A stretch of 47,475 nucleotides of DNA from an uncultured Flavobacteriales bacterium (GTDB lineage: Bacteria > Bacteroidota > Bacteroidia > Flavobacteriales_G > Salibacteraceae), in NCBI GenBank assembly GCA_913057205.1, contig CAJXNO010000019.1, positions 1-47,475 on the forward strand. The letters are read 5' to 3'. A program made the translations under genes and the position numbers. Each line of letters starts with the position of its first letter. The first letter of the stretch is position 1. The notes beneath the pieces were generated by a model. The model was not told the DNA's origin. It ran no database searches and was given only the letters and a program-made list of their open reading frames with translations. This document shows positions 31,519-39,485 of this stretch, piece after piece.

Positions 31519-33414
31519 ATGGATAGAAATACACTTACCGGCTTGGTCCTCATTGGTGTCATCCTCATCGGATACAGCTTTTGGATGCAGCCGTCGCAAG
31601 AAGAGCTCGAAGCGCAGCAGCGTCAACAAGATAGCATTGCTGCCGTGCAGGCGGAAGAAGCAGCCGCAAAGGCGGAGCGTGAAACCGCTATACTAAAGGA
31701 AGATAGCTCCGAAACTACAGAAGAAGCTTCGCTGGATTCGGTGGCTTTGGCATTGAAGGATTCCTTGGATCGCATCGAGCGCAAGCGCCGATTTGGAAGC
31801 TTTGCGGCCGCAGCAGCTGGCGAAGAGCAGCTTCATGTGATCGAAAACAAGCATGTGCGGCTTACACTTAGTAACAAAGGTGCAGCGCCTGTGATCGGAG
31901 AGTTGAAGCAGTACGTTACTTCAGACTCCATGCCGCTCTACTTGTTCGATAAGGAGACGTCGAACTTCAATTTCACCTTTTGGGTAGATAATAACACGGA
32001 GCTCTCCAGCGACGAGCTTTACTTTGAACCGGTGGCAGCGGAAATGAGTGCCACACAAGCGGTGTATCGGATCTATGGTGCATCGGCTGACCAATACCTG
32101 GAAGTCGCCTACATCATCGATAACGAGGAGAAGTACATCGTTAACGCCGATGTTTCGGTGCACGGAATGGATAACATCTTGCGTGCCAGCGAGGATATTT
32201 TCGAATTGAACTGGAAGCTTCAGGCACCGCTGCACGAAAAGAGTCGTGAACAGGAGCAGCAGAAGACAACCATGTATTACAAGTACATGGACGATGATGC
32301 AGACTACGTTTCTGAGACGAGCTATGAGGCAGAAGACCTCGAGGCAACGATCCACTGGGTGGCGTTCAAGCAGCAGTTCTTCTCTGCCGCGCTTATCTCG
32401 GAATTCGGTTTTTCTAAGGAAGGTTCTGCGGTTGAGACCATAGAACTAGAAGATCAGAACTACACCAAGGGCTTGTCTGCTACGGTTGGACTGACCTTTG
32501 ATAACGGTCGAGATCCATCGGTGCCATTCCGCATGTATTTGGGGCCTAACCACTACCAAACGCTGAATAACCTGGAGATCGGTTTGGAAGACCAGATCGA
32601 TCTGGGTTGGGCCATCTTCGGTTGGGTGAACCGCTGGTTGGTGATTCCGGTATTCAACTTTTTAGATGATAACACCGGTTTGAGCTACGGGATTATCATC
32701 CTTTTGCTTACCCTGCTCATAAAATTGATGCTTTCTCCGCTCACCTTCAAGAACTACGTCTCAAGCGCGCGGATGAAGGTGCTGAAGCCAGAGATCGAGG
32801 AATTGAACAAGAAATTCGAAGGCAAGGATGCCATGCAAAAGCAGCAGGCAACCATGGATCTCTACCGAAAGGCGGGTGTGAATCCGATGGCAGGTTGTGT
32901 GCCTATGCTGCTTCAGCTGCCAATCCTCTACGCGATGTTCCGCTTCTTCCCAGCGAGTATTGAGCTGCGTCAGGAGTCGTTCCTGTGGGCGGATGACCTG
33001 AGTTCTTACGACTCTATTATGACTTTGCCGTTTGAGATTCCATTCTACGGTGATCATGTGAGCTTGTTCACGTTATTGATGGCCATCTCTACCTTCTTCT
33101 ATTCGAAGTACAATATGGACCTCAGCGGAGGTGCCAATGCGCAGATGCCACAGATGAAGGTCATGATCTACTTCATGCCATTCATGCTCCTGTTCTTCTT
33201 CAACAGCTATTCGTCAGGTCTAAGCTACTACTACTTCACCGCCAACGTCATCACCATGGTGCAGCAATTTGTTGTGAAGCGCTACTTCATCGATGAAGAG
33301 AAGATTCACCGCAAGATCCAAGAGAACAAAAAGAAGCCTAAGAAGAAGTCGAACTTCCAACAGCGCTTAGAGAAGATGGCAAAAGATCGCGGATATCAAC
33401 CGCCTAAAAAGTAA
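31519..33414 (+). CDS. yidC: Membrane protein insertase YidC
   Basis: 631 residues. It begins with a membrane helix (MDRNTLTGLVLIGVILIGYS), then a Glu/Ala-rich linker and a large periplasmic domain (about 100-350). The insertase core follows with five helices: SYGIIILLLTLLIKLMLSPL, NPMAGCVPMLLQLPILYAMF (about 454-473) and the last pair (MIYFMPFMLLFFFNSYSSGL). The C-terminal tail is Lys-rich, as expected for ribosome contact. YidC inserts and folds inner-membrane proteins alone or with SecYEG. Two lipoprotein genes follow in the same direction, the first after only 3 bases. Confidence 0.97.
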   Translation: MDRNTLTGLVLIGVILIGYSFWMQPSQEELEAQQRQQDSIAAVQAEEAAAKAERETAILKEDSSETTEEASLDSVALALKDSLDRIERKRRFGSFAAAAAGEEQLHVIENKHVRLTLSNKGAAPVIGELKQYVTSDSMPLYLFDKETSNFNFTFWVDNNTELSSDELYFEPVAAEMSATQAVYRIYGASADQYLEVAYIIDNEEKYIVNADVSVHGMDNILRASEDIFELNWKLQAPLHEKSREQEQQKTTMYYKYMDDDADYVSETSYEAEDLEATIHWVAFKQQFFSAALISEFGFSKEGSAVETIELEDQNYTKGLSATVGLTFDNGRDPSVPFRMYLGPNHYQTLNNLEIGLEDQIDLGWAIFGWVNRWLVIPVFNFLDDNTGLSYGIIILLLTLLIKLMLSPLTFKNYVSSARMKVLKPEIEELNKKFEGKDAMQKQQATMDLYRKAGVNPMAGCVPMLLQLPILYAMFRFFPASIELRQESFLWADDLSSYDSIMTLPFEIPFYGDHVSLFTLLMAISTFFYSKYNMDLSGGANAQMPQMKVMIYFMPFMLLFFFNSYSSGLSYYYFTANVITMVQQFVVKRYFIDEEKIHRKIQENKKKPKKKSNFQQRLEKMAKDRGYQPPKK

Positions 33415-33417
33415 TTC

Positions 33418-34035
33418 ATGAAGCAGTTCATCTACGTATTAGTGGCATTGGTGGCGTTCGGTTTCACGGCATGCAAGAACAGCAAGAAGTCTACCGCCGC
33501 TGATCAAGCAGCAACACAAAGTGAAGCTGCGAAGGCTGAAGTACAAGCATCGCCTGAGGCTAAAACAATCAAGGAGGAAGACATCCTAACGGAAGAAGAA
33601 GCCATGGCGCAAGCCAAGGATACCATGCAATATGCCCCGCAGATGTCGGAAGACAGCTATTTCAAGATGGTTCGGACTCCTTGTTTCGGGCGCTGTCCGG
33701 TCTACAACTTTGAGGTGAAGCAGAACGGCTTCGCCTTGTTGGAGGGCATCAAGTTCTTTGATTACATGGGCATGTATGAAGCCCAGTTTTCAGAAACGCA
33801 ATTGAACAAGATCAAAGCCTTAGCAGAAGAATACGGTTACTTAGAAATGGATCATGTTTATGATGCTCCGGTAACCGACCTTCCTTCTACCACAACCGCC
33901 CTGCGCACCCGCGATGGCATCCATTGGGTATACAATCGAATGAACGCGCCGCAAGCGCTGAACGAATTTCAAACCGAGGTGGAAACCTTGATCAAAGAAG
34001 TGCAGTGGAAACCCGCCGACCAAACCACAGAATGA
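33418..34035 (+). CDS. DUF6438-domain lipoprotein
   Basis: 205 residues with a lipoprotein signal ending FTAC (Cys19), then a Lys/Ala/Glu-rich linker. The domain opens with RTPCFGRCPVYNFEVKQNG (86-104), the DUF6438 hallmark of two cysteines around GR, followed by a GMYEAQFSETQLNKIKALAE helix and a strand-rich end. Function unknown; the Cys pair could form a disulfide in the periplasm. It begins 3 bases after the yidC stop and is followed by another lipoprotein gene 7 bases later, so it probably sits in a yidC operon. Confidence 0.85.
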   Translation: MKQFIYVLVALVAFGFTACKNSKKSTAADQAATQSEAAKAEVQASPEAKTIKEEDILTEEEAMAQAKDTMQYAPQMSEDSYFKMVRTPCFGRCPVYNFEVKQNGFALLEGIKFFDYMGMYEAQFSETQLNKIKALAEEYGYLEMDHVYDAPVTDLPSTTTALRTRDGIHWVYNRMNAPQALNEFQTEVETLIKEVQWKPADQTTE

Positions 34036-34042
34036 CCCCATC

Positions 34043-34660
34043 ATGAAGCAATTCATTCCAAGCCTTTCAGTCATCGTATTCAGCCTACTCCTTGTTTCGT
34101 GCGGAGGAGGGGAGGAGCAAGCGCAAACACCTGAAGAGACAGCGCCAAGCGAACAAGCGCCTTCAACACCGGCAACGCAGCCAGCCGGACAAAATGCAAG
34201 CGATGATATCCAAGTGGTTGATGGCATGCAACTGTATGAGAACGATGATTTCTCTATGGTGGTTCCCGAATCTTGGAACATCGACCTTTCCGGTAGAATG
34301 AATACGCGCATGATCCTTTTTGCTCCGTACGATTCAACCGGGAACATCTTTCGCGAGAACATGAACATGATCGTTGATCCCGTGGGTGACTCCCTCGACC
34401 TCGATGCTTATGTTGCCTACGCAAAAGGCATTCTTTCTAGCCAATTGCCCGGCTTTGGAAACTACCGTGAGCGCAAGGAAGAAGATCGTACTTGGTTGTT
34501 CTACGATGGTTCTCAAGAGAACATGGTTTTGCACTATTCTCAGATGATGGCGAGGGATGGAAAGGATATCTACATTCTCACGTTCACATCCAACGCCTCT
34601 GAAAGCAAGAACGAGGCAGAAGCGCAGGACATCATGCGCACCTTCCGCTTCAAGGATTGA
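34043..34660 (+). CDS. Lipoprotein with PsbP-like domain
   Basis: 205 residues. Signal peptide ending LVSC (Cys20), a Gln/Pro/Ala/Thr-rich linker (about 25-55), then a compact domain: MQLYENDDFSMVVPESWNID, ITVDP-like strand (NMNMIVDPVGDSLDL), helix AYVAYAKGILSSQLPGFGNY, and a last strand pair (GKDIYILTFTSNASES) with a helix AEAQDIMRTFRF. This matches the PsbP/DUF1795 layout seen in many Bacteroidetes lipoproteins. Role unknown. Its TGA stop touches the stop of the convergent gene (TGATCA, 34658-34663). Confidence 0.75.
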   Translation: MKQFIPSLSVIVFSLLLVSCGGGEEQAQTPEETAPSEQAPSTPATQPAGQNASDDIQVVDGMQLYENDDFSMVVPESWNIDLSGRMNTRMILFAPYDSTGNIFRENMNMIVDPVGDSLDLDAYVAYAKGILSSQLPGFGNYRERKEEDRTWLFYDGSQENMVLHYSQMMARDGKDIYILTFTSNASESKNEAEAQDIMRTFRFKD

Positions 34661-35431
34661 TCAAACGTTCTTTAGGACCGCTTTGTCCTGAATGCCTTCC
34701 ACCCTTAGCGTTGCAGCAACCGTAGCCAAGATGGCGATGAACCCCGCGGTCATCGGGCCGATGAAGGGGATGAGCATCCAAGCGGCAAACGGTGTTCCTA
34801 AGGTGAGGGTAGAGGCTTTATGTTTCCAAACAAAGCGGTTGCTGTCGCTCACCGAATAGCGGTAGCGCTCCAAGCTGTAATCCATGAAATTGTAGCCGTA
34901 GTAGTAGGCGTTCACTGCAAAGAGCAGGAATGGACTTGCCGCACCCACCACAGGAATGAAACCGATGATGAAACAAGCGACGGTGAGCAGCAGTTGAATG
35001 ACACCATTGCGAAGCGCCAGTCCCATGGCACACGTGAGGTCTCGGGTGAATTGTGTTATGGAGAATTCGGGGACATCTTTACCGAGGGCAGCGGCTACCT
35101 TTTCGCTTAAATAGGTCAGAACGGGCGCCATTAGCAGCAGGATTACGCTACCTCCGATGAATGCAAGGGCAAAGTAGAGCAGGATGCGCAGCACGATCCA
35201 TAAGATCCAGTAAAAGACATCTGCTAGGAATCCGGCCCACTCGGGAAGCCAGTCTTGGTCGCCCAAACACAATTCCAAGTAGCCATTGATCCAATCGGTA
35301 GCCCAACCGGTGAGGGCCAAACCGCCCACGAAGACCAATATGGTGATGATGAGCGGAAACCACATGAACCATCGAAGTCCATGCTTTCCAAGAAAGGTCA
35401 GGGAGTGGCGATAGGCTTGAAGCGCATTCAT
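34661..35431 (-). CDS. EI24/CysZ-like membrane protein
   Basis: 256 residues with about six hydrophobic segments: FMWFPLIITILVFVGGLALT, IVLRILLYFALAFIGGSVIL, LLLTVACFIIGFIPVVGAAS and PFAAWMLIPFIGPMTAGFIA. The N-terminal region (LGKHGLRWFMWFPLI) and FIPVVGAASPFLLFAVNAYY fit the EI24 domain, which includes the sulfate permease CysZ. CysZ-type sulfate or sulfite transport would suit the sulfur locus just upstream, but the family is broad and this is inference. Its start lies 2 bases after the Crp/Fnr gene stop, so they are co-transcribed. Confidence 0.85.
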   Translation of the reverse strand: MNALQAYRHSLTFLGKHGLRWFMWFPLIITILVFVGGLALTGWATDWINGYLELCLGDQDWLPEWAGFLADVFYWILWIVLRILLYFALAFIGGSVILLLMAPVLTYLSEKVAAALGKDVPEFSITQFTRDLTCAMGLALRNGVIQLLLTVACFIIGFIPVVGAASPFLLFAVNAYYYGYNFMDYSLERYRYSVSDSNRFVWKHKASTLTLGTPFAAWMLIPFIGPMTAGFIAILATVAATLRVEGIQDKAVLKNV

Positions 35432-35433
35432 GA

Positions 35434-36087
35434 TCAGATGCTTTCCACCATCGGCGTCAGGTCGATCTGATTGCGGTGCAGGCTGATCATGCCGTTCTGC
35501 TCCATCTTCTTGAGCAAGCGCGACACAACCTCACGCGAGGTGTTCAGGTCGTCTGCGATCTGTTGGTGGGTAGTGTTGAGGATGGTTGATTCTAAGGTGC
35601 GAGCTTGTTTGGTGAGGTAGAATTCCAAACGTTCGTCCATGGCTTTGAAGGCGATCGCATCGATCACCGTTAGGATCTCCTCGAAGCGGGTGCGGTAGGT
35701 TTCCAGAACGAAATAATACCACGACTTGTGCTCCAACATCAAGGCGTCCATCTTATCGATCGGTACCAGTATTGCCCTACTTTCTCGCATGGCGCGGGCC
35801 ATAACCTCTGAGGTCTTTTGTTGACTGGCGCAAACCATCGAAAGTGCGCAAGCGTTGCCGGGTTCGATGTAGTAAACAAAGAATTCACCGCCTTCTTCCC
35901 CTTCGCGGTAGAGTTTCACGAGTCCGTCAACAATCAACAGGGTACTGCGGAAATACTGTCCGGTTCGCATCATTTCCTCTCCCTCCTCAAAAGTCTTCAA
36001 GGTGCCGATCTCGGCTAGTTTATCTACCAGCTCAGGTTCGAACATCGGGAAGCGCTGCTCCAGCAGCTCTTTAATGGCTAAATCCAT
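35434..36087 (-). CDS. Crp/Fnr-family transcriptional regulator
   Basis: 217 residues: cyclic-nucleotide-like sensor domain (about 15-125), a long dimer helix (FVLETYRTRFEEILTVIDAI) and a winged helix-turn-helix (TTHQQIADDLNTSREVVSRL, 172-191). Recognition helix residues Ser184-Arg185-Glu186-x-x-Ser189-Arg190 carry both CRP-like Arg/Glu/Arg and FNR-like Glu/Ser/Arg contacts, expected to read GTGA half-sites. The sensor domain has two close cysteines, Cys80 and Cys86 (GNACALSMVC), and lacks the four-Cys iron-sulfur set of FNR. It heads a two-gene unit with the EI24 gene, near the sulfur-oxidation genes, and is my candidate for the factor binding the dyads found upstream of those genes. Confidence 0.93.
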   Translation of the reverse strand: MDLAIKELLEQRFPMFEPELVDKLAEIGTLKTFEEGEEMMRTGQYFRSTLLIVDGLVKLYREGEEGGEFFVYYIEPGNACALSMVCASQQKTSEVMARAMRESRAILVPIDKMDALMLEHKSWYYFVLETYRTRFEEILTVIDAIAFKAMDERLEFYLTKQARTLESTILNTTHQQIADDLNTSREVVSRLLKKMEQNGMISLHRNQIDLTPMVESI

Positions 36088-36108
36088 GGCAAGTTCTTAC
36101 GATTGGCT

Positions 36109-36116
36109 CAAATATA
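36109..36116 (-). promoter_or_regulatory. -7 box of the Crp/Fnr gene
   Basis: Minus-strand TATATTTG fits TAnnTTTG exactly, 21 bases upstream of the start codon. Confidence 0.55.
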
Positions 36117-36159
36117 GCCGATACCTGGTTTGAAAATGGTCAAAAGTGATGGACGGAAA

Positions 36160-37053
36160 CTAGGCCTTGGACTTCTTAGACCCAAAGCCGTAGAAGAGTT
36201 GTCCGAAGAATGATTTCGGCATTTCTTCCACGCCGGGGTAACCCAACTTGATGTCAGCATCGTCTTTGGGGATGCTGCTCGTTCTGAAAAGGTAATCCCA
36301 GATACTCAAGGAGATGGCATAGTTCAAGCCGTATCGTTTGCCTTCGGGTAGGTTGTATGCATGATGCCACAGGTGCATCACCGGGTTGTTGAAGATGTAC
36401 TTCAGCGGACCGTAAGTCAAGTGAATGTTTGCGTGGTTCAAGTGTCCAATGGCGATCGCTGCATAGAAAACGATGTAGGCTTGTTGGGGTGTGAACCCAC
36501 CAATCAGCATCACGGCGATGTACTTCATTGGGGTGTAGAACACGTTTTCCATCCAATGGTAGCGTAAGTGTGCTGCAAAGCCCATCTCTTCTACCGAGTG
36601 GTGCACCTTATGGAATTGCCAAAGCCAGTCATAGCGGTGAAGCAAGACGTGCGTGAACCACTGAATGAAATCGGTCACCACGAAGAATACCAGTAGCTGC
36701 AACCACCAGTTCATCGCAGAAATATCGATCAGGGCAAATTTGCTCAAATCCCCACCCAGGAGATCTTTGAATGCCATTTCCGTAACGTTGGAAAAGGCGA
36801 TGAATATGACCAGTTTGAAGATGTAGAAATTGAAGAACATGTAGAAGGTATCCAACCAGAAATCCTTGCGGAATACCGACTGGTTCTTCCGCCAAGGAAA
36901 GGCGATCTCCAAACCCCACACCACCAAAGACAACACGATCAACCACCAGAAGTAGTTGACATACCAAGGATCCACCTGAAAGGTGATCTCACGCCACGTG
37001 TAGTTAGCAAAGTCCTTAAAGGACTGTATGAATACACTCCAATACGTTTCCAT
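36160..37053 (-). CDS. Fatty-acid hydroxylase/sterol desaturase-family membrane protein
   Basis: 297 residues with several hydrophobic segments and the full set of His boxes for a di-iron site: HVLLHR (His135, His139), FHKVHHS (His148, 151, 152), HLNHANIH (His204, 207, 211) and HLWHHAYN (His227, 230, 231). Members hydroxylate or desaturate lipids, sterols or carotenoids using O2. The substrate here is unknown. It sits on the same strand between the Crp/Fnr gene and the rhodanese gene, so co-regulation with the sulfur genes is possible, but it has its own long upstream region and lacks the dyad seen in front of those genes. Confidence 0.92.
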   Translation of the reverse strand: METYWSVFIQSFKDFANYTWREITFQVDPWYVNYFWWLIVLSLVVWGLEIAFPWRKNQSVFRKDFWLDTFYMFFNFYIFKLVIFIAFSNVTEMAFKDLLGGDLSKFALIDISAMNWWLQLLVFFVVTDFIQWFTHVLLHRYDWLWQFHKVHHSVEEMGFAAHLRYHWMENVFYTPMKYIAVMLIGGFTPQQAYIVFYAAIAIGHLNHANIHLTYGPLKYIFNNPVMHLWHHAYNLPEGKRYGLNYAISLSIWDYLFRTSSIPKDDADIKLGYPGVEEMPKSFFGQLFYGFGSKKSKA

Positions 37054-37129
37054 TTTTTCTGCTGCGCTATTCGTTCTGCTAGTTCATTGTTAAAACACCT
37101 GAGTAACTATCCTGTTGACACCAATAGCC

Positions 37130-37149
37130 ATCCCGATAGCTATCGGGAT
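37130..37149. repeat. Perfect 20-bp palindrome
   Basis: ATCCCGATAG followed directly by CTATCGGGAT, 2 bases after the rhodanese gene stop. I recall this palindrome as very common between genes in Bacteroidetes genomes. It can form a hairpin after the rhodanese operon but lacks a T run, so it is listed as a repeat rather than a terminator. Confidence 0.7.
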
Positions 37150-37151
37150 AC

Positions 37152-37523
37152 CTACTTCCACCTAGAAAACCCATTAGCCAGGTTATGTACTTCGGTAAAG
37201 CCTTGCTCTTTCATGATGCTCTGTGCACGTTTGCTTCGTCCACCTGAATGACAGTAAACCAACACCGGCTTGCTTTTGTCCAAAGACGCCAATTGCTTTT
37301 CGAAATCAGGCTTTGAGATATCGATCTGTTGCGCTCCTTCGATCATTCCGTTAGCTACTTCGCCATCGGTTCGTACATCGATGATCTGCAGCTCAGCTTG
37401 GTTCGCAATGAGCTCTTTGGCTTGGGCGTTGCTCATATCGGTAAATGTACCGTTCGACTGATCTTGTTGGGCGTTGCAGGCCAATAGGGTAAAGGCCATG
37501 GCAAAAGATAGGAGATACTTCAT
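37152..37523 (-). CDS. Periplasmic rhodanese lipoprotein
   Basis: 123 residues. A lipoprotein signal ends FTLLAC (Cys16), followed by one rhodanese domain with the IIDVRTDGEVANGMIEGA segment and the catalytic Cys91 in VYCHSGGRSKRA. The loop CHSGGRS is of the sulfur-carrier type that exchanges a persulfide with thiols. It is the last gene of a translationally coupled set: its start overlaps the stop of the small membrane protein by 4 bases (ATGA), and that gene in turn overlaps SQR. Placement outside the inner membrane suggests it handles sulfane sulfur in the periplasm. Confidence 0.92.
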   Translation of the reverse strand: MKYLLSFAMAFTLLACNAQQDQSNGTFTDMSNAQAKELIANQAELQIIDVRTDGEVANGMIEGAQQIDISKPDFEKQLASLDKSKPVLVYCHSGGRSKRAQSIMKEQGFTEVHNLANGFSRWK

Positions 37524-37756
37524 GCTACTTGTTTTTTAAGTTTTAGTGTCAAAGATAGGAGCAGAAGCAACCATGGCCATCCGTGAAAGACGGTGTCAAA
37601 CCAGTCTAACGGCTGCATGCCCACAGCACCTCCTGCGATCCATTTTAGTTTTCCCCAGATGTGGGGTTCGGGGATAAAGGGAGCCAGCCCCAAAGTGAGG
37701 CTGATCATCACCCATATTCTTGTGTTTTCTTCTATACGGTTGAGTACCTGTTGCAT
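37520..37756 (-). CDS. Small two-helix membrane protein between SQR and rhodanese
   Basis: 78 residues from ATG 37756, overlapping the last base of the SQR stop (TAATG) and ending in a 4-base overlap with the rhodanese start (ATGA). There are two hydrophobic segments: IWVMISLTLGLAPFIPEPHI and WPWLLLLLSLTLKL. Between them is HIWGKLKWIAGGAVGMQPLDWFDTVFHGWP. The family resembles short membrane proteins I have seen beside sulfide-oxidation genes but I cannot name it. Tight coupling on both sides argues for a role with SQR, perhaps as a membrane anchor or sulfur carrier; this is inference. Confidence 0.8.
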   Translation of the reverse strand: MQQVLNRIEENTRIWVMISLTLGLAPFIPEPHIWGKLKWIAGGAVGMQPLDWFDTVFHGWPWLLLLLSLTLKLKKQVA

Positions 37757-39018
37757 TACATGTTTCCTTTCATCATGCGATTCCAGTATAAGTAGGGAAG
37801 TCCGTACTTTTTGAGCAACCACATGCTGTATTGTTCTTTACTCGTGTCGATTACTGAAGAGATGACCGGGTCACTGTCTCGTACGTTATCGTATTTGAAC
37901 TCTGCTAATACCATCTTGCCGTAGCCGGTTACGAGTGGACAAGAGGAATAGCCTTCGTATTGCTTCACACCTAGTTTTTGTTGTTTCCGCATCATTAGGA
38001 TGTTTTCGGTTACCACAGGCGCTTGCTTACGAACGGCAGCACCCGTCTTTGCGGTAGGTAAAGCTGCTACGTCTCCTAAACCAAAGATGTTCGGATAATC
38101 CTTGTGTTGAAGGGTGTGGTGATCAACATTCAGCCAGCCTTTGCTTGGACCTTCTTGATGGGCTAATGGCGAATTGCGCACAAAATCCGGTGCTTGTTGG
38201 GGTGGGGCTAGGTGCAAGATGTCATAGGGCATCGTAACAAAGCTTTCTCCTTCAACTTGCTCTTGGAGATGAGGGTCTTCATTGATTACGCAACCGTTCT
38301 CACCTGCTTGGGTGTGATGGAAGGTAATGGTTTTATCCTTCGAGTTGATCTCATGCGGGGCGTAGAAGGTCTTGAAGTAGATTCCATATCGCTCAATCAC
38401 TGACATCAATGTTCCTGCGAACTCCTTTACGCCAAAAATCACTGAGCCGGGTGTGGCGAACACTACATTCACATCATCTAATCGCTGTTTCTTAAAGTAG
38501 TCGGCCGCTAAATAGGCGATCTTCTGTGGTGCTCCACCACATTTAATGGGCGTTGTTGGTTGGGTAAATACCGCATTACCTTTTTTAAGCGATTTGATTG
38601 CTTTCCAGGTCTTTTTCGGGTCGAGGTAATTGCTTACAACATCGGGTGTTTCCAGTGCTTCACGCAAACCAGTGATGCCATCCAGATTGTATTGGATGCC
38701 AGGTGCTACGATTAGGTAGTCATAAGTAATGGCGCCGCTAGACTTTGTGTTGACCGTATTGGCTTCCGGTTCAAAGCTTGTAGCATAATCCTGAATCCAT
38801 TTTACCCCTTGAGGAATGAGGTCTTTTTCTGATCGGCGGGTTTTGTTGTAATCAAACGTTCCGGCACCTACCAAGGTCCATGCGGCTTGATACCAGTGGT
38901 GCTCAGAGGGTTCAATGATACCAACGTCAATGCTTTTGTCGTTGTTGCGCAATTGGGCAGCGGTCATGATACCAGCGGTACCTCCGCCTATGATCAATAC
39001 TTCATAGTGTGTCTTCAT
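37756..39018 (-). CDS. sqr: Sulfide:quinone oxidoreductase (type II-like)
   Basis: 420 residues from ATG 39018. The FAD-binding start LIIGGGTAGI (8-17) and the second FAD motif NIFGLGDVAALPTAKTGAAV are present. The two redox cysteines fit type II SQR: Cys160 in IKCGGAPQK and Cys360 in YSSCPLVTG. The C-terminus has an amphipathic segment (EQYSMWLLKKYGLPYLYW) for membrane attachment. It oxidises sulfide to sulfane sulfur and feeds electrons to menaquinone. It heads the SQR-membrane protein-rhodanese operon and has its own promoter with a dyad (39043-39086). Confidence 0.93.
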   Translation of the reverse strand: MKTHYEVLIIGGGTAGIMTAAQLRNNDKSIDVGIIEPSEHHWYQAAWTLVGAGTFDYNKTRRSEKDLIPQGVKWIQDYATSFEPEANTVNTKSSGAITYDYLIVAPGIQYNLDGITGLREALETPDVVSNYLDPKKTWKAIKSLKKGNAVFTQPTTPIKCGGAPQKIAYLAADYFKKQRLDDVNVVFATPGSVIFGVKEFAGTLMSVIERYGIYFKTFYAPHEINSKDKTITFHHTQAGENGCVINEDPHLQEQVEGESFVTMPYDILHLAPPQQAPDFVRNSPLAHQEGPSKGWLNVDHHTLQHKDYPNIFGLGDVAALPTAKTGAAVRKQAPVVTENILMMRKQQKLGVKQYEGYSSCPLVTGYGKMVLAEFKYDNVRDSDPVISSVIDTSKEQYSMWLLKKYGLPYLYWNRMMKGNM

Positions 39019-39042
39019 AACAGTAAATCTTAGGTTGAAAGT

Positions 39043-39086
39043 CAATGATACACCTTACCCAACGCCTGTTTTGTGACCAAAGGCAC
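39043..39086 (-). promoter_or_regulatory. SQR promoter with Crp/Fnr-like dyad
   Basis: In gene direction: dyad GTGCCTTTGGTCAC (39073-39086), then 22 bases, then TATCATTG (39043-39050, one mismatch to TAnnTTTG), 24 bases before the SQR start. The weakest member of the five-promoter set by -7 box, but the spacing is identical. Confidence 0.5.
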
Positions 39087-39092
39087 ATGGTC

Positions 39093-39416
39093 TTAAGCTG
39101 CGTCAACAGATTGAATGACCTCAAGCAAATGTTGCGCACTCATCACGCCGGATTGGCGCCACTTGATCTCACCGTTCTTGAAGATCATAAGGGTAGGTAC
39201 CCCACGGATCTGGAAGGTGCTGGATGCCATTGGGTTCTTGTCTACGTCGATCTTGATGATGCGTACGTTGTCATCCACCATCCCATTCAATTCCTGAAGG
39301 ATGGGTTGCAGCATCTTGCACGGTGCACACCAATCGGCGTAGAAGTCGACCAAAACGGTCTTACCTGAGTTTACAATGTCAGAGAATCGCTCTTTCTTTA
39401 CTTCGCTTGTTTCCAT
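39093..39416 (-). CDS. Thioredoxin
   Basis: 107 residues from ATG 39416. It is a full thioredoxin fold with active site Cys30-Ala-Pro-Cys33 (WCAPCKMLQP, less common than WCGPC), the buried Asp in VLVDFYADW, and the cis-proline loop GVPTLMIF. It is cytoplasmic (no signal). The location between SQR and the dioxygenase-like gene suggests it reduces protein or small-molecule persulfides in this pathway. It has its own promoter with a dyad (39438-39481). Confidence 0.95.
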   Translation of the reverse strand: METSEVKKERFSDIVNSGKTVLVDFYADWCAPCKMLQPILQELNGMVDDNVRIIKIDVDKNPMASSTFQIRGVPTLMIFKNGEIKWRQSGVMSAQHLLEVIQSVDAA

Positions 39417-39437
39417 AGCTGTTTCAAATTCTAGGGA

Positions 39438-39481
39438 CAAAGGTCAGTAAACCGTGTTGCAGCTACAGTAACAGAAGTCAC
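39438..39481 (-). promoter_or_regulatory. Thioredoxin promoter with Crp/Fnr-like dyad
   Basis: In gene direction: GTGACTTCTGTTAC (39468-39481), 22 bases, then GACCTTTG (39438-39445), 21 bases before the start. Both half-sites follow GTnAC. Confidence 0.65.
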
Positions 39482-39485
39482 ACTG

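Noticed and set aside
34658-34663. TGATCA joining the stop codons of two convergent genes as a regulatory site
   Set aside because: It is a six-base coincidence of two TGA stops placed back to back; there is no further symmetry around it.
36139-36152. A Crp/Fnr dyad at the expected position upstream of the Crp/Fnr gene (autoregulation)
   Set aside because: At 22 bp from the TATATTTG box the sequence does not have the inward GTnAC-N4-GTnAC arms; it reads GTCA-N4-TGAT, which is the wrong orientation of half-sites.
37130-37149. The palindrome after the rhodanese gene as a classical terminator
   Set aside because: No T run follows on either strand, and a spacer-less 10-bp palindrome fits a repeat or binding site better.
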